A DNA stretch of 33,760 bases, from assembly GCA_007026445.1 (NCBI GenBank), contig VDMD01000208.1, positions 1 through 33,760 on the forward strand. The letters are read 5' to 3'. Shown here one piece after another: positions 1 through 11,010 of this stretch (within the stretch, counting starts at the first letter, position 1; each line of letters begins with the position of its first letter). Position numbers and translations under genes: made by a program. The notes under the pieces are model-generated. The model saw nothing but the letters and a program-made list of their open reading frames with translations, searched no databases and had not been told where the DNA came from. The DNA is from Schizophyllum amplum. Its lineage: Eukaryota > Basidiomycota > Agaricomycetes > Agaricales > Schizophyllaceae.

Positions 1-560
1 GGGGGAACATGAGCGGCTGGATGTAGGCATGGATTGCAGGGGAACGCACGAAGCATCGAATCCGAGCTGCGTTGGCAGCCCGTCCTCCAGGCAGATTACT
101 TTGAGCTTCCCCGCGTACGCGCTGGCCACGATCCGCGAACCTTCCTCGCTGACGAAGAAGTCCATGCAGAACTCCGCCGGACGTTGAAGCGCATTCGATG
201 TCGACAACTCGACCGCTGTCGCGAGCGTCAATTTCGCCCCCTTGTAGTCCATGAAGAGCAGTTCTGGCTGCGGATGGTCGAGCATAACCACCAGGCGCGA
301 GCAGTCCTCCGTCTGGCATGGCTTCGTCGCACTACGCCGCCGTGGATGTTACTACGCACCAATCTCCTGACGCCTTGACGCTACAGATGCTCCCCCAGAC
401 ATCCAGTCGCACTCGGCGCGCAGACCGTCCTCCTGGATGGAGAAAACCTCGAGCCGCGTCATCTTCGCGACGATGAGGTGCTCGACATCGCCGGCACCAG
501 TTTACACTTCACGGAGGAGATGACGCTGGACGGCGCATGGAACGTCGTGACGACCTTCAT
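1..560 (-). CDS. DDB1-like beta-propeller protein, N-terminal part, cut by window edge
   Basis: Reading leftwards from an ATG at 560, the peptide opens MKVVTTFHAPSS, then gives segments reading HLIVAKMTRLEVFS, EDGLRAECD and DVWGSI, and after a probable intron (about 270-340) LDHPQPELLFMDY, PAEFCMDFF and AYAGKLKVICLEDG. This follows the order seen in the N-terminal MMS1_N/beta-propeller region of DDB1 and CPSF-A relatives (an AKNTRLEIY-like stretch, then EGLR, then GLFKVIPLD in the animal protein). DDB1 is the adaptor of CUL4 ubiquitin ligases, acting in nuclear DNA repair and protein turnover. Only about 150 residues of a normally >1000-residue protein lie here. The frame is broken twice by apparent single-base losses, near 488-492 and near 404-406. 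The start is supported by the family-like opening. An Rse1 or Cft1 paralogue is a weaker alternative. Confidence 0.72.
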
Positions 561-890
561 TGTCTTTGCAGACAGCGGCAAAGGGGACGAACAGATACTC
601 AGATCGCGTCGGACGCAAGTCCGGTAAAGATGGAGATGGTAAGAGTAGAAGCTAAAGTGTCGCGATTAGTGACCGGCGCTGATCCACCGGTCACTCATCT
701 ATACATATGTCTCCGTTGCCGAAGTGACCTCAGCATAGAACAGCCTTAACAGGATGTCTTCCAAGCCTTACGATGTCTTCAGATGCTTGGGCAAGGAGCT
801 ATGAGATCTTGAGGCTTGGTCGACAGGACCTGCTCGTCGTTCGATGTTCACTCGCAAACGATCACACTCGAAGATAGACAAGACACAAAA
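561..890. other. Intergenic: upstream flank of the DDB1-like gene
   Basis: About 330 bases between the DDB1-like start and the left end of the inverted-repeat element. I see no credible coding exon and no clear TATA box; the short open frames here have no gene-like composition. Confidence 0.5.
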
Positions 891-949
891 TAGGGGAGGT
901 CAGAGTGAGCGATTCTGGTGTGATTCTGAGTGTGATTCCGAACGCGATT
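891..949 (+). repeat. Left terminal inverted repeat, 59 bp
   Basis: Perfect inverted match to 1438-1496. The identity ends at the 60th base (A here, C in the other arm). Confidence 0.9.
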
Positions 950-1437
950 ATGATCTGGACGTCCTCTCAGAATCGCACCGGAATCGCGTTGGCACTCTGA
1001 CCGCCTTTTACCGAAACGTGATTCTCAGTGCGATTCTCGAACACGATTCTGCAACCCCCTCTTGTTTTCCGTCGTTGAAGGCTTCTGTGGGCCCTGTGAC
1101 TTTACCACTGCCTTTCTAGATCACATGTTGAGCCAGAACTCACAGAAAATCCATTTATTTCCTTCAGAAAGGGTGTATATGCTCATTACAGGGCCAAAAG
1201 ACGTCGGAGAGGTCTCCAACTGCACTGGATATTCAGGACCACTAAAGAGAGCATATATACGCGCTACAGAGCCCCCAAGTATGCTAGAAGGCAGTAAGAA
1301 AAGCAAAGTACAAAGCTGGCTGAGAGAAGTGTGATTCTGAATGCGATTCTGAGAGCAGAATCGCCTCCAGACGCGATTCTGAGTGCGATTCTGCGATCCG
1401 TGATTCTCCCACGGTCGAACGCGATTCTGGACTTCAG

Positions 1438-1496
1438 AATCGCGTTCGGAATCACACTCAGAATCACACCAGAATCGCTCACTCTGACCTCCCCTA
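1438..1496 (-). repeat. Right terminal inverted repeat, 59 bp
   Basis: Perfect inverted match to 891-949. Perfect identity over 59 bp suggests recent transposition or gene conversion between the arms. Confidence 0.9.
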
Positions 1497-2044
1497 ATAT
1501 GCATTCAATCAACGAGCACGAGCACCGAGACAACACAGGCCCAGGGACGATATAAGCGTTCAGAAGGGATAGAGATAGGGAAGTAATAAGACACAAAGCA
1601 AAAAACGACGAATATGTATAGAGCGATCCCTGGCAAGCGAGGCCTCGACGACCCCGACAAGCCGGTCTCGCAACATCGGTCCAAACAAAGCGGCCGACGG
1701 AACGTTTTTAGGGCTGCGTTGAGCGCCGGTAGGGCGTACGACGAGAGCGCCGAGGAAGGGGGTACGACGATGCGCCTAGCAAGTGGAGGGGGAATGGTGA
1801 TGGTCTAGAAATACACGGGCATCGAAGGAAGGATACGTCCGCAAGTAGAAATGATATCTAAGCGCGCCCTGCATAGAAGAAGATCGAAGAGACGAGAGGG
1901 GGAGCATGAGCACCGGCGAAGAGTGAGCACGGGAGCCAGCGAAGACGAGAGAAGGAGCATAGCGAGGACGAGACGAGGGAAGGACATCATAGACGATGAA
2001 GAGAAAGGATGTGCATATGGTCGGGAAGAAACGACGGAACGAGC
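1497..2044. other. Intergenic: downstream of the bZIP gene
   Basis: About 550 bases between the right end of the inverted-repeat element and the likely bZIP stop. An open frame continues from the bZIP exon down to 1776, but beyond about 2060 it loses family character, so I treat it as 3' untranslated or intergenic. Nothing else recognised. Confidence 0.45.
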
Positions 2045-3861
2045 CTACTCCTCGTCTTGGGAACGCAGGACACGGCACGCCGTTCTCCCTGCACACCCCT
2101 TGTAGCATCATCGCCCGCTTCTTCCACACCTCGAGCTGCTCCGTCAGGAACTGCACGTTCGACTCCAACTGCTGCGTGTGCTCCAGCTTGCGCTTCCGGC
2201 TCTTACGCGCAGCGAGCGTGTTTTGGCGCCGCTTCGCCTCGATCTGCTCGCGCTCGGTCATCGACGGCGTGATCTCGATCGCGACCTCCTCGTCCTCGGG
2301 GAACGCCTGCGACCGCGCGCGCTTCTTCGCGAACACCGCCGGCACCTCCTTGCGCGAGGTCGCGGACTCGGTGAGGTAGTTGCGCGTCTGCGTGGCGCGT
2401 CGAGGGGCACGAGCTGCGTGACGGAGATGTTTCGCCGCGTGCCCGTCGCCTGCGAACGACGACCGACGGATTTGGAGGGTCGTCCGGCGGTGCGGCGCCC
2501 GGACTTCGACGACTCCGAGGCCGGGGGTGGTGGGCTCGGCGCCGAAGTCGGTCGCGTAGGGATCGATCGTGTCCACGGGTGACGCAGATGGCGACAATCG
2601 TGTACAGCATCGGGAACTCGTCCATCTTGTTGTTGCCAGACGAGTAAGACGACTCGGCCGGTGTAGACCTCGCCGCCAGCGAACAGCGGCAACGAGGCAT
2701 CGAAGCCGCCTATGGCGACATCATGGACGTCGTCGAACAGCGGCGTGCTAAGGAATTCGTTCAGCGGCGTGTCGTCCGGAGATCCCGTCATCGAGTCCAT
2801 CGGCGACTGCGTGAGGTACTGTTCGGACCACCCGTCTCCCATCGAGAGCAGTTGGCTAAGATCTGCAGCGGCGAAGGTCAGACAAAGCGCCGCGAAAGAA
2901 AGGATGAACGCACCTTGCATCGGGTCGTATCCCTCCATCGAAGGAATGACAGGGTCGACGCCCCGTCTGAATGACGGTGTCGACCGGTTTTATGGGTACA
3001 GTGGTTACACCGGCCTTTGCCATGGTGTCGGTATTATCGGAAGGTTGAGCTAGCATATTTAAATAACTGGCGCTCAGTTCTGCGAGATTGCGGAGGGTGG
3101 TGTGGGGGCGCTGCGTAGAGGGGCGCGGGCGTTGGGGATGCAAAGTTGTTCTTGTTGTTGGGGGCGGAGGGAGCTGCGAGGGAATTCCATATTGGAGGGC
3201 GAGGTCCTTGGGGTTATAAAAAACCACAGATGTCCGAAGACGGGGAGAAGGTTGAGTTAGGGAGCCATGGCGAGGGGATGTGGGATGAGGACTTGGAGGC
3301 GAGCTTCCAAGGGGTGCTATCGAGACATAATTGCTCGAGGTATTGATGGACTGGTGGTCCTGGCGATTTACAGAGAAGCGCACATCGCTGCGCGCTGGTG
3401 GGTTGACAGGGAGTGGACTGTTCTGAAAGCCGGCGGGTTGCCGAGGTTCTACAGCGTCCGCAGTCAGTTGACCGTCATTGTAAGAGCCAGTGGTGTGTGG
3501 TTCGGTGAATTGCGACTGCGTGAGAAGCGCGGCCATCCATGGCTCGTCGCCGGCGAGCGGGTTCGGCGCCGATAGCGCATCCAGAGCATCCGCGAGATGC
3601 TCTTCGGTTATTGGGGCATCCTCCAGATGCGAGATGCGTGAATTCTGGACATGGGGCCAGAACGTCCTCCAGACGCCCGGTGGCATCAGCAACAACATCC
3701 TCCAGATGCTGTGCAGGGCTGCTGTCCACGTGCATGGGCTCCGCGTCCTCAGGACGCGGCGACTCGGGGATATGGATCCACGACCCGAACCTGAAAAGAT
3801 CAGACCCAGAGCCAGAGGCCTCTGGAGACCGACCGCCAGAGCTGGTGCCCGACGACTGCAT
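2045..3861 (-). CDS. Gcn4/Cpc1-like bZIP transcription factor (frame broken)
   Basis: The basic region (EAKRRQNTLAARKSRKRKLE) carries the bZIP signature N-x7-R in the form NTLAARKSR and is followed by a leucine zipper (QQLESNVQFLTEQLEVW) near the C-terminus, as in Gcn4/Cpc1. The motif PLDAP-TQTRNY-SATSRKEVP just before it suits fungal cross-pathway (amino-acid starvation) activators acting in the nucleus. One clear intron lies at 2863-2913. Apparent frame changes occur near 3640, 2961-2964, 2656-2662, 2596, 2519-2526, 2393 and 2058-2061. The stop at 2045 assumes one surplus base near 2060. The start is uncertain: ATG 3861 opens a long N-terminal region, while ATG 3023 has the strong context ACCATGG and could be the true start, making 3023-3861 a leader or a separate exon set. 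Confidence 0.8.
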
Positions 3862-4091
3862 GATATGGGAATGGGAGAGAGAATCCGGTTGTGAAAGAGT
3901 CCGATTGCGATGAAGAGATCCAGAGACGATAGCAGGGCGAGAAGCGGGTATGGAGACGAGGAGACGGTTACGGGGACGCGAGACTCACAAATACGAGCAG
4001 GACGGGTGTCTGCTGGTCGGTGGTGGTGGTTGGAAGCAAGCGCTGGCGATCTGCGAAAATTGTGCCTGCCCTATGCCCAGGCTGTGACAGC

Positions 4092-4154
4092 TTATATAAT
4101 CGGTCCCGACCGGACCCGAAGGCCGACACGTGCCAAGAACAATGCTGACACGTG
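4092..4154 (-). promoter_or_regulatory. TATA box and paired CACGTG sites upstream of the bZIP gene
   Basis: Read on the minus strand, two CACGTG hexamers (4149-4154 and 4127-4132) precede TATATAA (4092-4098), about 230 bases before ATG 3861. CACGTG is the usual site for bHLH or some bZIP factors, but which factor acts here is unknown. I see no minus-strand ATG between the TATA box and 3861. Confidence 0.45.
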
Positions 4155-5509
4155 ACAGATGCAAGTCCGATCAATTCAATTTCTCATTGTTCGCCTTATC
4201 GGGCTGTTCGTTTTCTCCATTGTCAGTTTGACGACGGCTGTGCTCGGTTCAGCTGTGGCTCGGTCCTCAAGATGTATCTCTCGTAGTGCTACGCCAATAT
4301 ACTGCCTGTGACGAGCGATAATATGCCCTGCACGCTATCACGGGATCTCCAGTGCCCGAAGGAACGCCGAACGTTGCGCGTTGGCCGGCGCCAAGGTGGG
4401 GTCGAAATCTCACCCGCTTATCGCATCGATGATCCCGTTGCGCGAGTCTCGGGAGTTTGTGGCGGTCATAGGCGACGAAATGCCATCGTTTCCCGGCTTT
4501 CCGCTGCGTGGCTGGCAACTGTCCTCAGAACGGGAGCGTCAGGTGGCAGGCGGTCCGTCGAAAGGATTATTTGCTCAACGTACGCCAGGAGTAACGCCTC
4601 AAATCCCCTCGAAGAGGCATCCGCTCTCCGTACTCCTCATATATGTACACTATCACCTCTCACTTGCACGTTTGCAACCTTGAAGTTGAATTAACGGACT
4701 CGCCGACCAAAGCCGCGCACGTTCAACGTCAACCTGATCCTGGAGCCGCGCCCGCTGCGATGGCTTTCGGACGTCTCCCGGTGCTACACCTGTACACAGT
4801 GCAGCCTCGACGCTCAAGGCGCCTTGTATCGAACCAACTCGCGCCTCGCGCCTTCGGCGCCGTCTGCTCGAATTGTGAGTCACAATGACTCATCTGGCGT
4901 TCGCATCGTATTCTGCTTGCTCGTGTAAGGTGAACAGTAGAAAGGAACATTCAGGAATGCCCGCCGTGGTCTTCCCGAGCTATGGCAGAACGAGGAACGA
5001 GACGATGGACGCCGTATGTCTGTAGCGAGTGTCAGTCACCGAGAGCGCCGCCGGGCGAAGACATAGAAGGGCGCGACACCCTCAGCGGCATCTATAGATT
5101 CGAGCCCACCATTGGGCGACCTTGTGAGAGACACGCAGCTCGGGCGCGGGTGTCTCCCGATGGCGAATGATCGCGGGCGTCCGCGTTCGTCTTCGAAACC
5201 TTACCCAGTGCTGACTCGTTATAATCCGCGCAATGCTACACTGTACTTATGTTGGTCGCTAGCACGGTGAACTCGGGATAATGGACGCGGTACGACTGCG
5301 ATGTTCATAAATCAATAGCAGAGCTCCAAAGCGGCGAGGACCAGCATCTCACCATCAGCCTGTGCTCGCATTGTAGCAATTTCTTCATCGCCTTGTTCGG
5401 TGCGCGCTACAGGTGACTACGCGCCTAGGACGGTTCGAGAGTTCAATGCAATGGACAACCCAGGTGTCGGGGTCCCGCAGAATTCGTGTAGGCCATCCGA
5501 CCCAGAGTA
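4155..5509. other. Intergenic, no recognised gene
   Basis: About 1.35 kb between the bZIP promoter and a gene relic. Several open frames of 60-130 codons occur on both strands, but none shows a recognisable domain, a splice-consistent extension or gene-like composition. Confidence 0.4.
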
Positions 5510-6033
5510 CTACTTAGTCGTTCGCCTCACACTCTTGTGAAGGTTTCCGAGTGCTCCGCCGTCCACTTGCGGAGCGCAAGCTGCACATATTTGCATGGTG
5601 CAGGCCCATCGTATCGAGTCCGAGACGCGTCCTGCGAATGGGTCCTTGATTGCGCGCGCAATGTCGACCTGAATATCGGTCACGACTCGGTGGCAGCCTG
5701 AGCACCGGGGTATAATGATGATGGCCCAGGCGAGGATAGGAGAGGTGGGTGGTGCGTCGCTCTGATTTTTCCAAAGCCGCAGAGAGCAAGGTAGGGATAG
5801 TTCAGGAGGCGTAGGCTTGTAAAGTCCACACCGTCTTCTGTCTTGAGCGGAACTCCAGTCCGTCCTCGCATTGCGACCACTAGGAGTACCTGGGGATTGT
5901 TGGATGCCGCGTAGTCAGAGACAACTTCAATATCCGGCCTAAAATTGCCTGCAGAGCTCGAAAGTCGAGATCGCGTCGAGTGTGATTGCAGCAGCTCGTG
6001 AGGGTAAGTAAGAACAAGACGCGTCCTAACCAC
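5510..6033 (-). pseudogene. Unrecognised gene relic, two gene-like segments out of frame
   Basis: Two minus-strand segments look coding. The upstream one (about 6033-5770) contains RPDIEVVSDYAASNN, VLLVVAMRG and NYPYLALCGFG. The downstream one (about 5700-5511, a different frame, ending in TAG) contains VVTDIQVDIARAIKDPF and SDSIRWACTMQICAACAP. A CTCAG acceptor precedes the second segment, but no GT donor exists between NYPYLALCGFG and that acceptor apart from one a few bases before it, so they cannot be joined by a normal intron. I do not recognise the family and assign no function. It may be a decayed gene, or a real gene with assembly errors like its neighbours. Confidence 0.3.
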
Positions 6034-6388
6034 GCGAGGTACCGGATGGGGCGGACCGACGGAAGCAATATTGCAGAGCCTCGGCGCGCTGGTTCAAATC
6101 TCTAAGTCTAAATCCTCGACTGCGCCACATACCGAGTCGTGTCTTCTCCTCTGCCCCCAACCAGCCCCCCAAGAGCCCGAGGGCATGCGTGATGGTGGAA
6201 GTGCTGAGAGTTGCGGCATCAATGCATGTTGATGGACGAAACTGCCTAAAACGGCAATATCAGTGTTCGGTGATGCTTAGTCATACGAATTGAGACCGTG
6301 AGGCGGAGTCTCGAACTTGTCTTCATCTTCATCGTCTTCGAGGAGGCGCGCATTATTTTCTTTTTCCCCCAGCGTCTGCACGGACCGG
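6034..6388. other. Upstream flank of the Cdc25 gene
   Basis: About 350 bases before ATG 6389, ending in a pyrimidine-rich run (ttttctttttccccc near 6355-6370) suited to a fungal 5' leader. A short tRNA B-box-like string near 6091 is not part of a complete tRNA. No clear TATA box. Confidence 0.35.
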
Positions 6389-9300
6389 ATGGCTGCGGTC
6401 GCCTCTTCGTCGGCATACCATGCGTTTGCGCCGTCCATGAGCCAGGCCTCCTCTTCCTCCTCGCTCCAGTCTTCCCAGCTCCGTCACGGCCAGGACGCAG
6501 AGTCATCCGACGACGGACTCGTCGTCACTCTTTTCTGCAAGGCCCTCTATGACTATGAGGCCCAGGACCCCTCCGCCCTCTCCTTCAAGCGCGGCGATAT
6601 CATCGAGGTGCTCACCCAGCAACCCTCGGGATGGTGGGACGGGGCTGCTGGGTGACGAGCGCGGGTGGTTTCCCTCGAACTATGTGGACGTGATCACGGA
6701 CGAGGAGGCCGAGCTCGCGCTTTCTGGAAGCATATCAGACTTGGACCAGCAATCACTCGCGCCCAGCAGCCAGGCCAGCACAGCGCCCCGCACCATCTCG
6801 GACGCGGATTCCGGCATGGTCGACATGTCGCATGCCATGATGGGTGGCGCGGCGCTTGACGCGGACGACTGGCTGGACGCGGCAGGCATGAATGGCGGCA
6901 TGGATGCCCTCGCGCACGCAGCCATGGACGGCCCCAGTCAATCGAGCGACTTTTGGGTGCCCCAGGTCACCCCCTCCGGCCAGGTGCGTAGCACACCCGC
7001 TTCAGGGCGTGCTCCTACTGACTCGGCTCCCCCAGATCTACTACGTGAACACGCAGACGGGGCAGCAGTCCCGCGATTTGCCGGTCGAGGCGGACGACGA
7101 CGTGTCGGACAGCGATCTCGCAGGGCTCGCTACATCGGCATCCAGTTCGCGATCGGGGACGAGTCGGGGCAACGGGAGCACCGCCGGATTTGGCGTTCCG
7201 CGGCGCACGGACACGCCCGAGCCGTGGGTGCGCAAGCTAGCCGATGACGGGATGGCGTACTATTACTTCAATCAAGTGGACGGCAGCATTCAGTGGACCA
7301 AGCCTGAGGGCGGCCCGCCTTCGTCTGACCGTTCCCAATCGGCGACGCCGAGCTCGCGCCAGCGCGCGTATTCGGAAGCGAGCCAACAACATTCCTATGC
7401 AACGACGCAGGACTACTCGTCGGGGCGCGGACGGTCGTATTCGACCACGTCTTACGCAGAATCCTCTGATCATCACAGTCAGTCGAACTCATCCTACGCA
7501 GGCCGGCAAGTCCCAATGGAGCACGAACCCAGCCGCCTCAGCGTGTACTCGGACTCATCAGATCTGCAACCGTTTGAAGCGCTCCTTCCGGCGTCGCGGT
7601 CGCGCGTATCTGAAGAGAAGGTAGCCGACTCCGGACTTCTCACAGCGCGGCTCGACGCCCGCGTCGAACTCAGCACAGCCGAAGAACTCGCGCAGATGCT
7701 CCAGGACGCCCTCGCACCTGGCCCCGCGGAGTCAGCCGCCGAGCTCTCCGTCGTCGCTCGCAGCGCCATCACCGCCGTCGTCGACCTCGTGCAATCCATG
7801 GCGAGCGCCTCGCAGGACACGCGCGTCGTGAACGACAACCCGCACCTCGACGGCTTGGTGAACGCCGTCGTGGGCGCCGTACGCAACCTGCTGTTCGTGG
7901 CGGCGCCCGCGCCGAGCCAGATGCCGAATGCGCAGGGCCGGATCGATAAGGTGGCGGACAAGCAGGCCAGTCAGTCACCGTTGAAGCCCGCGCAAAGGAA
8001 GGTCACGGCGACCCTGTCGCGGCTGGTGTTGTCGGCGCGCGCGCTGAGGTATGATGCAGGGGCGGAGGCGGCGTCGGCGCGGGGAGAGGCGGGTGCAGGC
8101 GTTATGGACACGCTGCAGCGTATTGAAGTTGACGCGGAGGAGCTGGAGCGCGCGCTACATGCGTTTGTGGTCGAGGTCGGACGCGCGCAGCATACCCCGC
8201 ATAACCCGCACGCGACGCGGAGGTTGCATGGAGTGTTGTCTCCGGAGAATGTTGGGCTGGGGCTCGTTGGGGCTGGTGCTGCGGGCGCTGGAAGGGCTTT
8301 GGCTTTGTTGCTGTCGATATACGAGGGCCCGCGGCGTATTTTGTCAGGGGATGTTGTCGATGAATTGGCTGCCCTTGTTGCGCAGGTGGAGGCACTCTTT
8401 GTCGAGGTCAAGGACAGCTTCACCGCGTCGGGCACTCCTAGTAAGCCTTCGCCCAGCCTCACTGAGTTGGTTGTTGACAAACGCACGTAGTGGAAGAGCT
8501 CCGCAACTCGGGCACGACATTGATAGCAAAGATCAACATCCTGCTGTCATTCGTAGCCGACGTACACGTCGCCAAGCACGTTGACATTGATGGCATTCGA
8601 CGCAATATGAACGACTACAACGGCGACATATACGCTAGGACCGTCGACCGTGCCCGGGGCCTCGTCCGCCGTTTGGAGGGAGCAACGCAAGCCGTTTATG
8701 ACGACCTTGCCGCATTCATTCTCTCTATCCGACCTTACCTGAAGCTGCTTCGCGCGTGCGGCGGAATCCGCCGCCGGCTACCTCGATGTTGTCTCCGGGT
8801 CACTTCAGGTGAACGTCACCACGATGCGGCAGACGCTCTCTGCGTTGCTTGCTGTCGGGCGGGAGCAGGCGGAGATCGACCAGGGCGATTATAGCGGGTC
8901 GATTGAGCTGCGGTTGTCACGGCTTAGTATCATACCACCACCGACGGCAGCGCGCCCGGACAGCGAATTCTTTGGCGTGCCGCGAGCATTCGCGAGGATG
9001 TGGTAGGGATGGAGGACGCGTTCCGCAGGCCAGCGCGGGGATGCGGTCGAGCGAGGACACGAGCTATCGGGACACCATTGTTGGCGCCCGTCGACGGCGA
9101 ATGGATCCTCGACTGCTTTGGGCCAGACTCGGATCGGACATACCAGAGACGGACATGGACATGGACGACGATATTGATATGGCGATGACTTCGACTGGAT
9201 TCGAAGTCGTGGATGAACGTGAGTACCGTGATAATTTGAAGTGGGAGACCGGTATACTAAATGTGTGCTTGCGAATAGGGGTCCAAAACACGCCTAGCAA

Positions 9301-11010
9301 GCCTCCGAGAGGGTCGTCGAAGCTGAAGAAGATTCTGGGTGAGATTCCGACGTTCATCGAGACGACGGCGATCTCGGAGCAGCAGCCGTGGTACCTTCGC
9401 CCGACGTATAGCTCGTCGGAGATCATCATCGACAACGCCGATGGAACGGTCAAGGGCGGCACTGTACCTGCGCTCGTGGAACGTCTGACGGCGCACGAGC
9501 ATGGAGGTATGTCTCACATCGCATCTCAAGGACGGGCTTGCTGAGCGTCGCCGTCATCAGATCCCACATTCATTCGGTCGTTCTTAATGACGTTCAAGTC
9601 CTTTACCACACTTGACGAGCTCTTTGACCTGCTCGTCCAGCGGTTCTGGATTCAGCCGCCGCCGAAGCTGACACCTGAGGAGCGTGAAGACTGGGGCAAG
9701 AACAAGCAGCACATCATTCAGATGAGGTGCGTATATGCATGTGCGGTGATGCCGTGGGTTGCTAAATGACCGCGCGTTTTACAGAGTGCTCAACACGTTC
9801 AAGTCCATGGTCGCGACGAGGATGTGCTGGAGAAAGATGACTTGTACATCCTTGACAAGATGAAGAAGTTCGTCACGACGGATCCTGTGAAGGGCTTTGC
9901 TGCAGCGCGGGTCTTGCTTGTACAGATTGAGCGGGCGGTGAGCACACGTTCACCGTGTTGTATGTGCCCCTGCTAATGATGGTACAGCAACGTGGTGGCG
10001 ACGCAAATTTGAAGATGCTCGTCAACACGGCCATGGGCACGCCGCCTCCGCCCATTTTGCCCAAGTCAGGCAAAAAGTTGAAGCTGATGGATGTCGACCC
10101 GCTCGAGATGGCTCGGCAGTTCACGCTTATGGAGAGCGAATTATATCAGCGTATTCGTCCCATGGAGTGTTTGCAACGCGCGAGGGAGGGTAAGACGGAG
10201 AACGTGGATAACATCACGATCGTCATCCAGACCAGTAACAAGGTATGCTGTCTACGACCAGGCTTCATTATACTTTTGCTCACACATTACAGATCGCTCT
10301 TTGGGTCGCAGAACTGGTGCTGAGCAAAGACGACTCGAGGCGCCGGCACAGGTGGTCAAGCATCTCATCAACATTGCCGATGTAAGTCTGTTCAAGGTGT
10401 AAATTGGATTGTCATTGACACACAGCTTTAGCGCTGTCGAACAATGAACAACTTCTCGTCCATGATTGCTATCGTGTCCGGACTGAACACCCCTCCTATT
10501 CGTCGGCTGAAGAGGACATGGGAACAAGTCAACCAGCGGTTCATGCAACAATTTGCACAATGCGAGATGACCATCCACTCCGACAAGAACTTCAACAAGT
10601 ATCGGCAGATCATGGCTCAAGTCAACCCACCATGCGTGCCGTTCATCGGTAAGCAGCGGTAGCGGCTCCTTCACCTTATGTGTGCTCATTATGCTCTCCA
10701 GGTGTCTTCCTCTCTACATTGCAGTTCATCCAAAGACGGCAACCCTGACAACTTGCCCGGCAACCTCGTCAACTTCCGCAAGCGGCAGAAGGCATCAGAG
10801 GTCATCCAGGACATCAAGCGCTGGCAGGCTCAACCATTCAACTACACGCGCGTGCCCGTCATCCTGAACTTCATCGACGAGAGCTTGAACCAGTTCAACG
10901 ACGCTGGGCAGTGGTCCGACCACTTCTGGACGCTCAGTCTGGAGCGCGAGCCCCGAGAGCGGGAGGACGAAAAGATGGCGCGGCTGCTACAGGAGAGCGG
11001 TTTCCTGTGA
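6389..11010 (+). CDS. Cdc25-type Ras guanine-nucleotide exchange factor (SH3-WW-RasGEF), frame broken
   Basis: Start at 6389. Domains in order: an SH3 (ALYDYEAQDPSALSF ... SGWWDG ... GWFPSNYVDV), two WW-like stretches (IYYVNTQTGQQSRDLP and AYYYFNQVDGSIQW), a Ser-rich linker, a helical region, a RasGEF_N module (GGTVPALVERL ... FLMTFKSF ... LVQRFW) and the catalytic Cdc25 domain (DPLEMARQFTLME, NNFSSMIAIVSGL, GNPDNLPGNLVNFRKRQ), ending at the stop at 11010. It should activate Ras at the membrane, upstream of adenylate cyclase and MAP kinase. Introns read at 6984-7035, 8441-8490, 9219-9278, 9507-9560, 9727-9784, 9938-9987, 10243-10292, 10382-10431 and 10649-10701. Frame breaks appear at 6641-6644, 8749-8754, 9812, 10344 and 10732-10734. 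A weak 52-nt intron at about 8979-9030, or two further losses, explains another shift. Confidence 0.88.

Larger units (their letters stand above)
891..1496. mobile_element. Non-autonomous TIR element (MITE-like), 606 bp
   Basis: The first 59 bases (891-949, starting TAGGGGAGGTCAGAGTGAGC) are the exact reverse complement of the last 59 (1438-1496). The outermost TA on each side can be read as a TA target duplication, which would suit Tc1/mariner-type mobilisation; because TA is itself palindromic, this cannot be separated from the repeat. Inside each terminal repeat, and for about 100 bases further in, short motifs around GCGATTCTGA and TGATTCTGAG recur in both orientations. The central part (about 1061-1330) lacks them. 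There is no transposase-like open frame: the open frames only translate the repeats. It lies between the DDB1-like gene and the 3' end of the bZIP gene. Confidence 0.85.

Noticed and set aside
844..1596. Open frames rich in Cys/Asp/Ser/Glu (for example SECDSERD)
   Set aside because: They are translations of the inverted-repeat element's GATTCTGAG motifs and occur on both strands; not a protein gene.
1776..2044. C-terminal extension of the bZIP protein to 1776
   Set aside because: After the zipper and PCPAF the open frame loses all family character; a stop at 2045, needing one surplus base near 2060, gives a normal short end. This remains a judgement.
6075..6130. Possible tRNA near GGTTCAAATC
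   Set aside because: Only a B-box-like string is present. No T stem, no anticodon arm and no acceptor pairing could be built on either strand.
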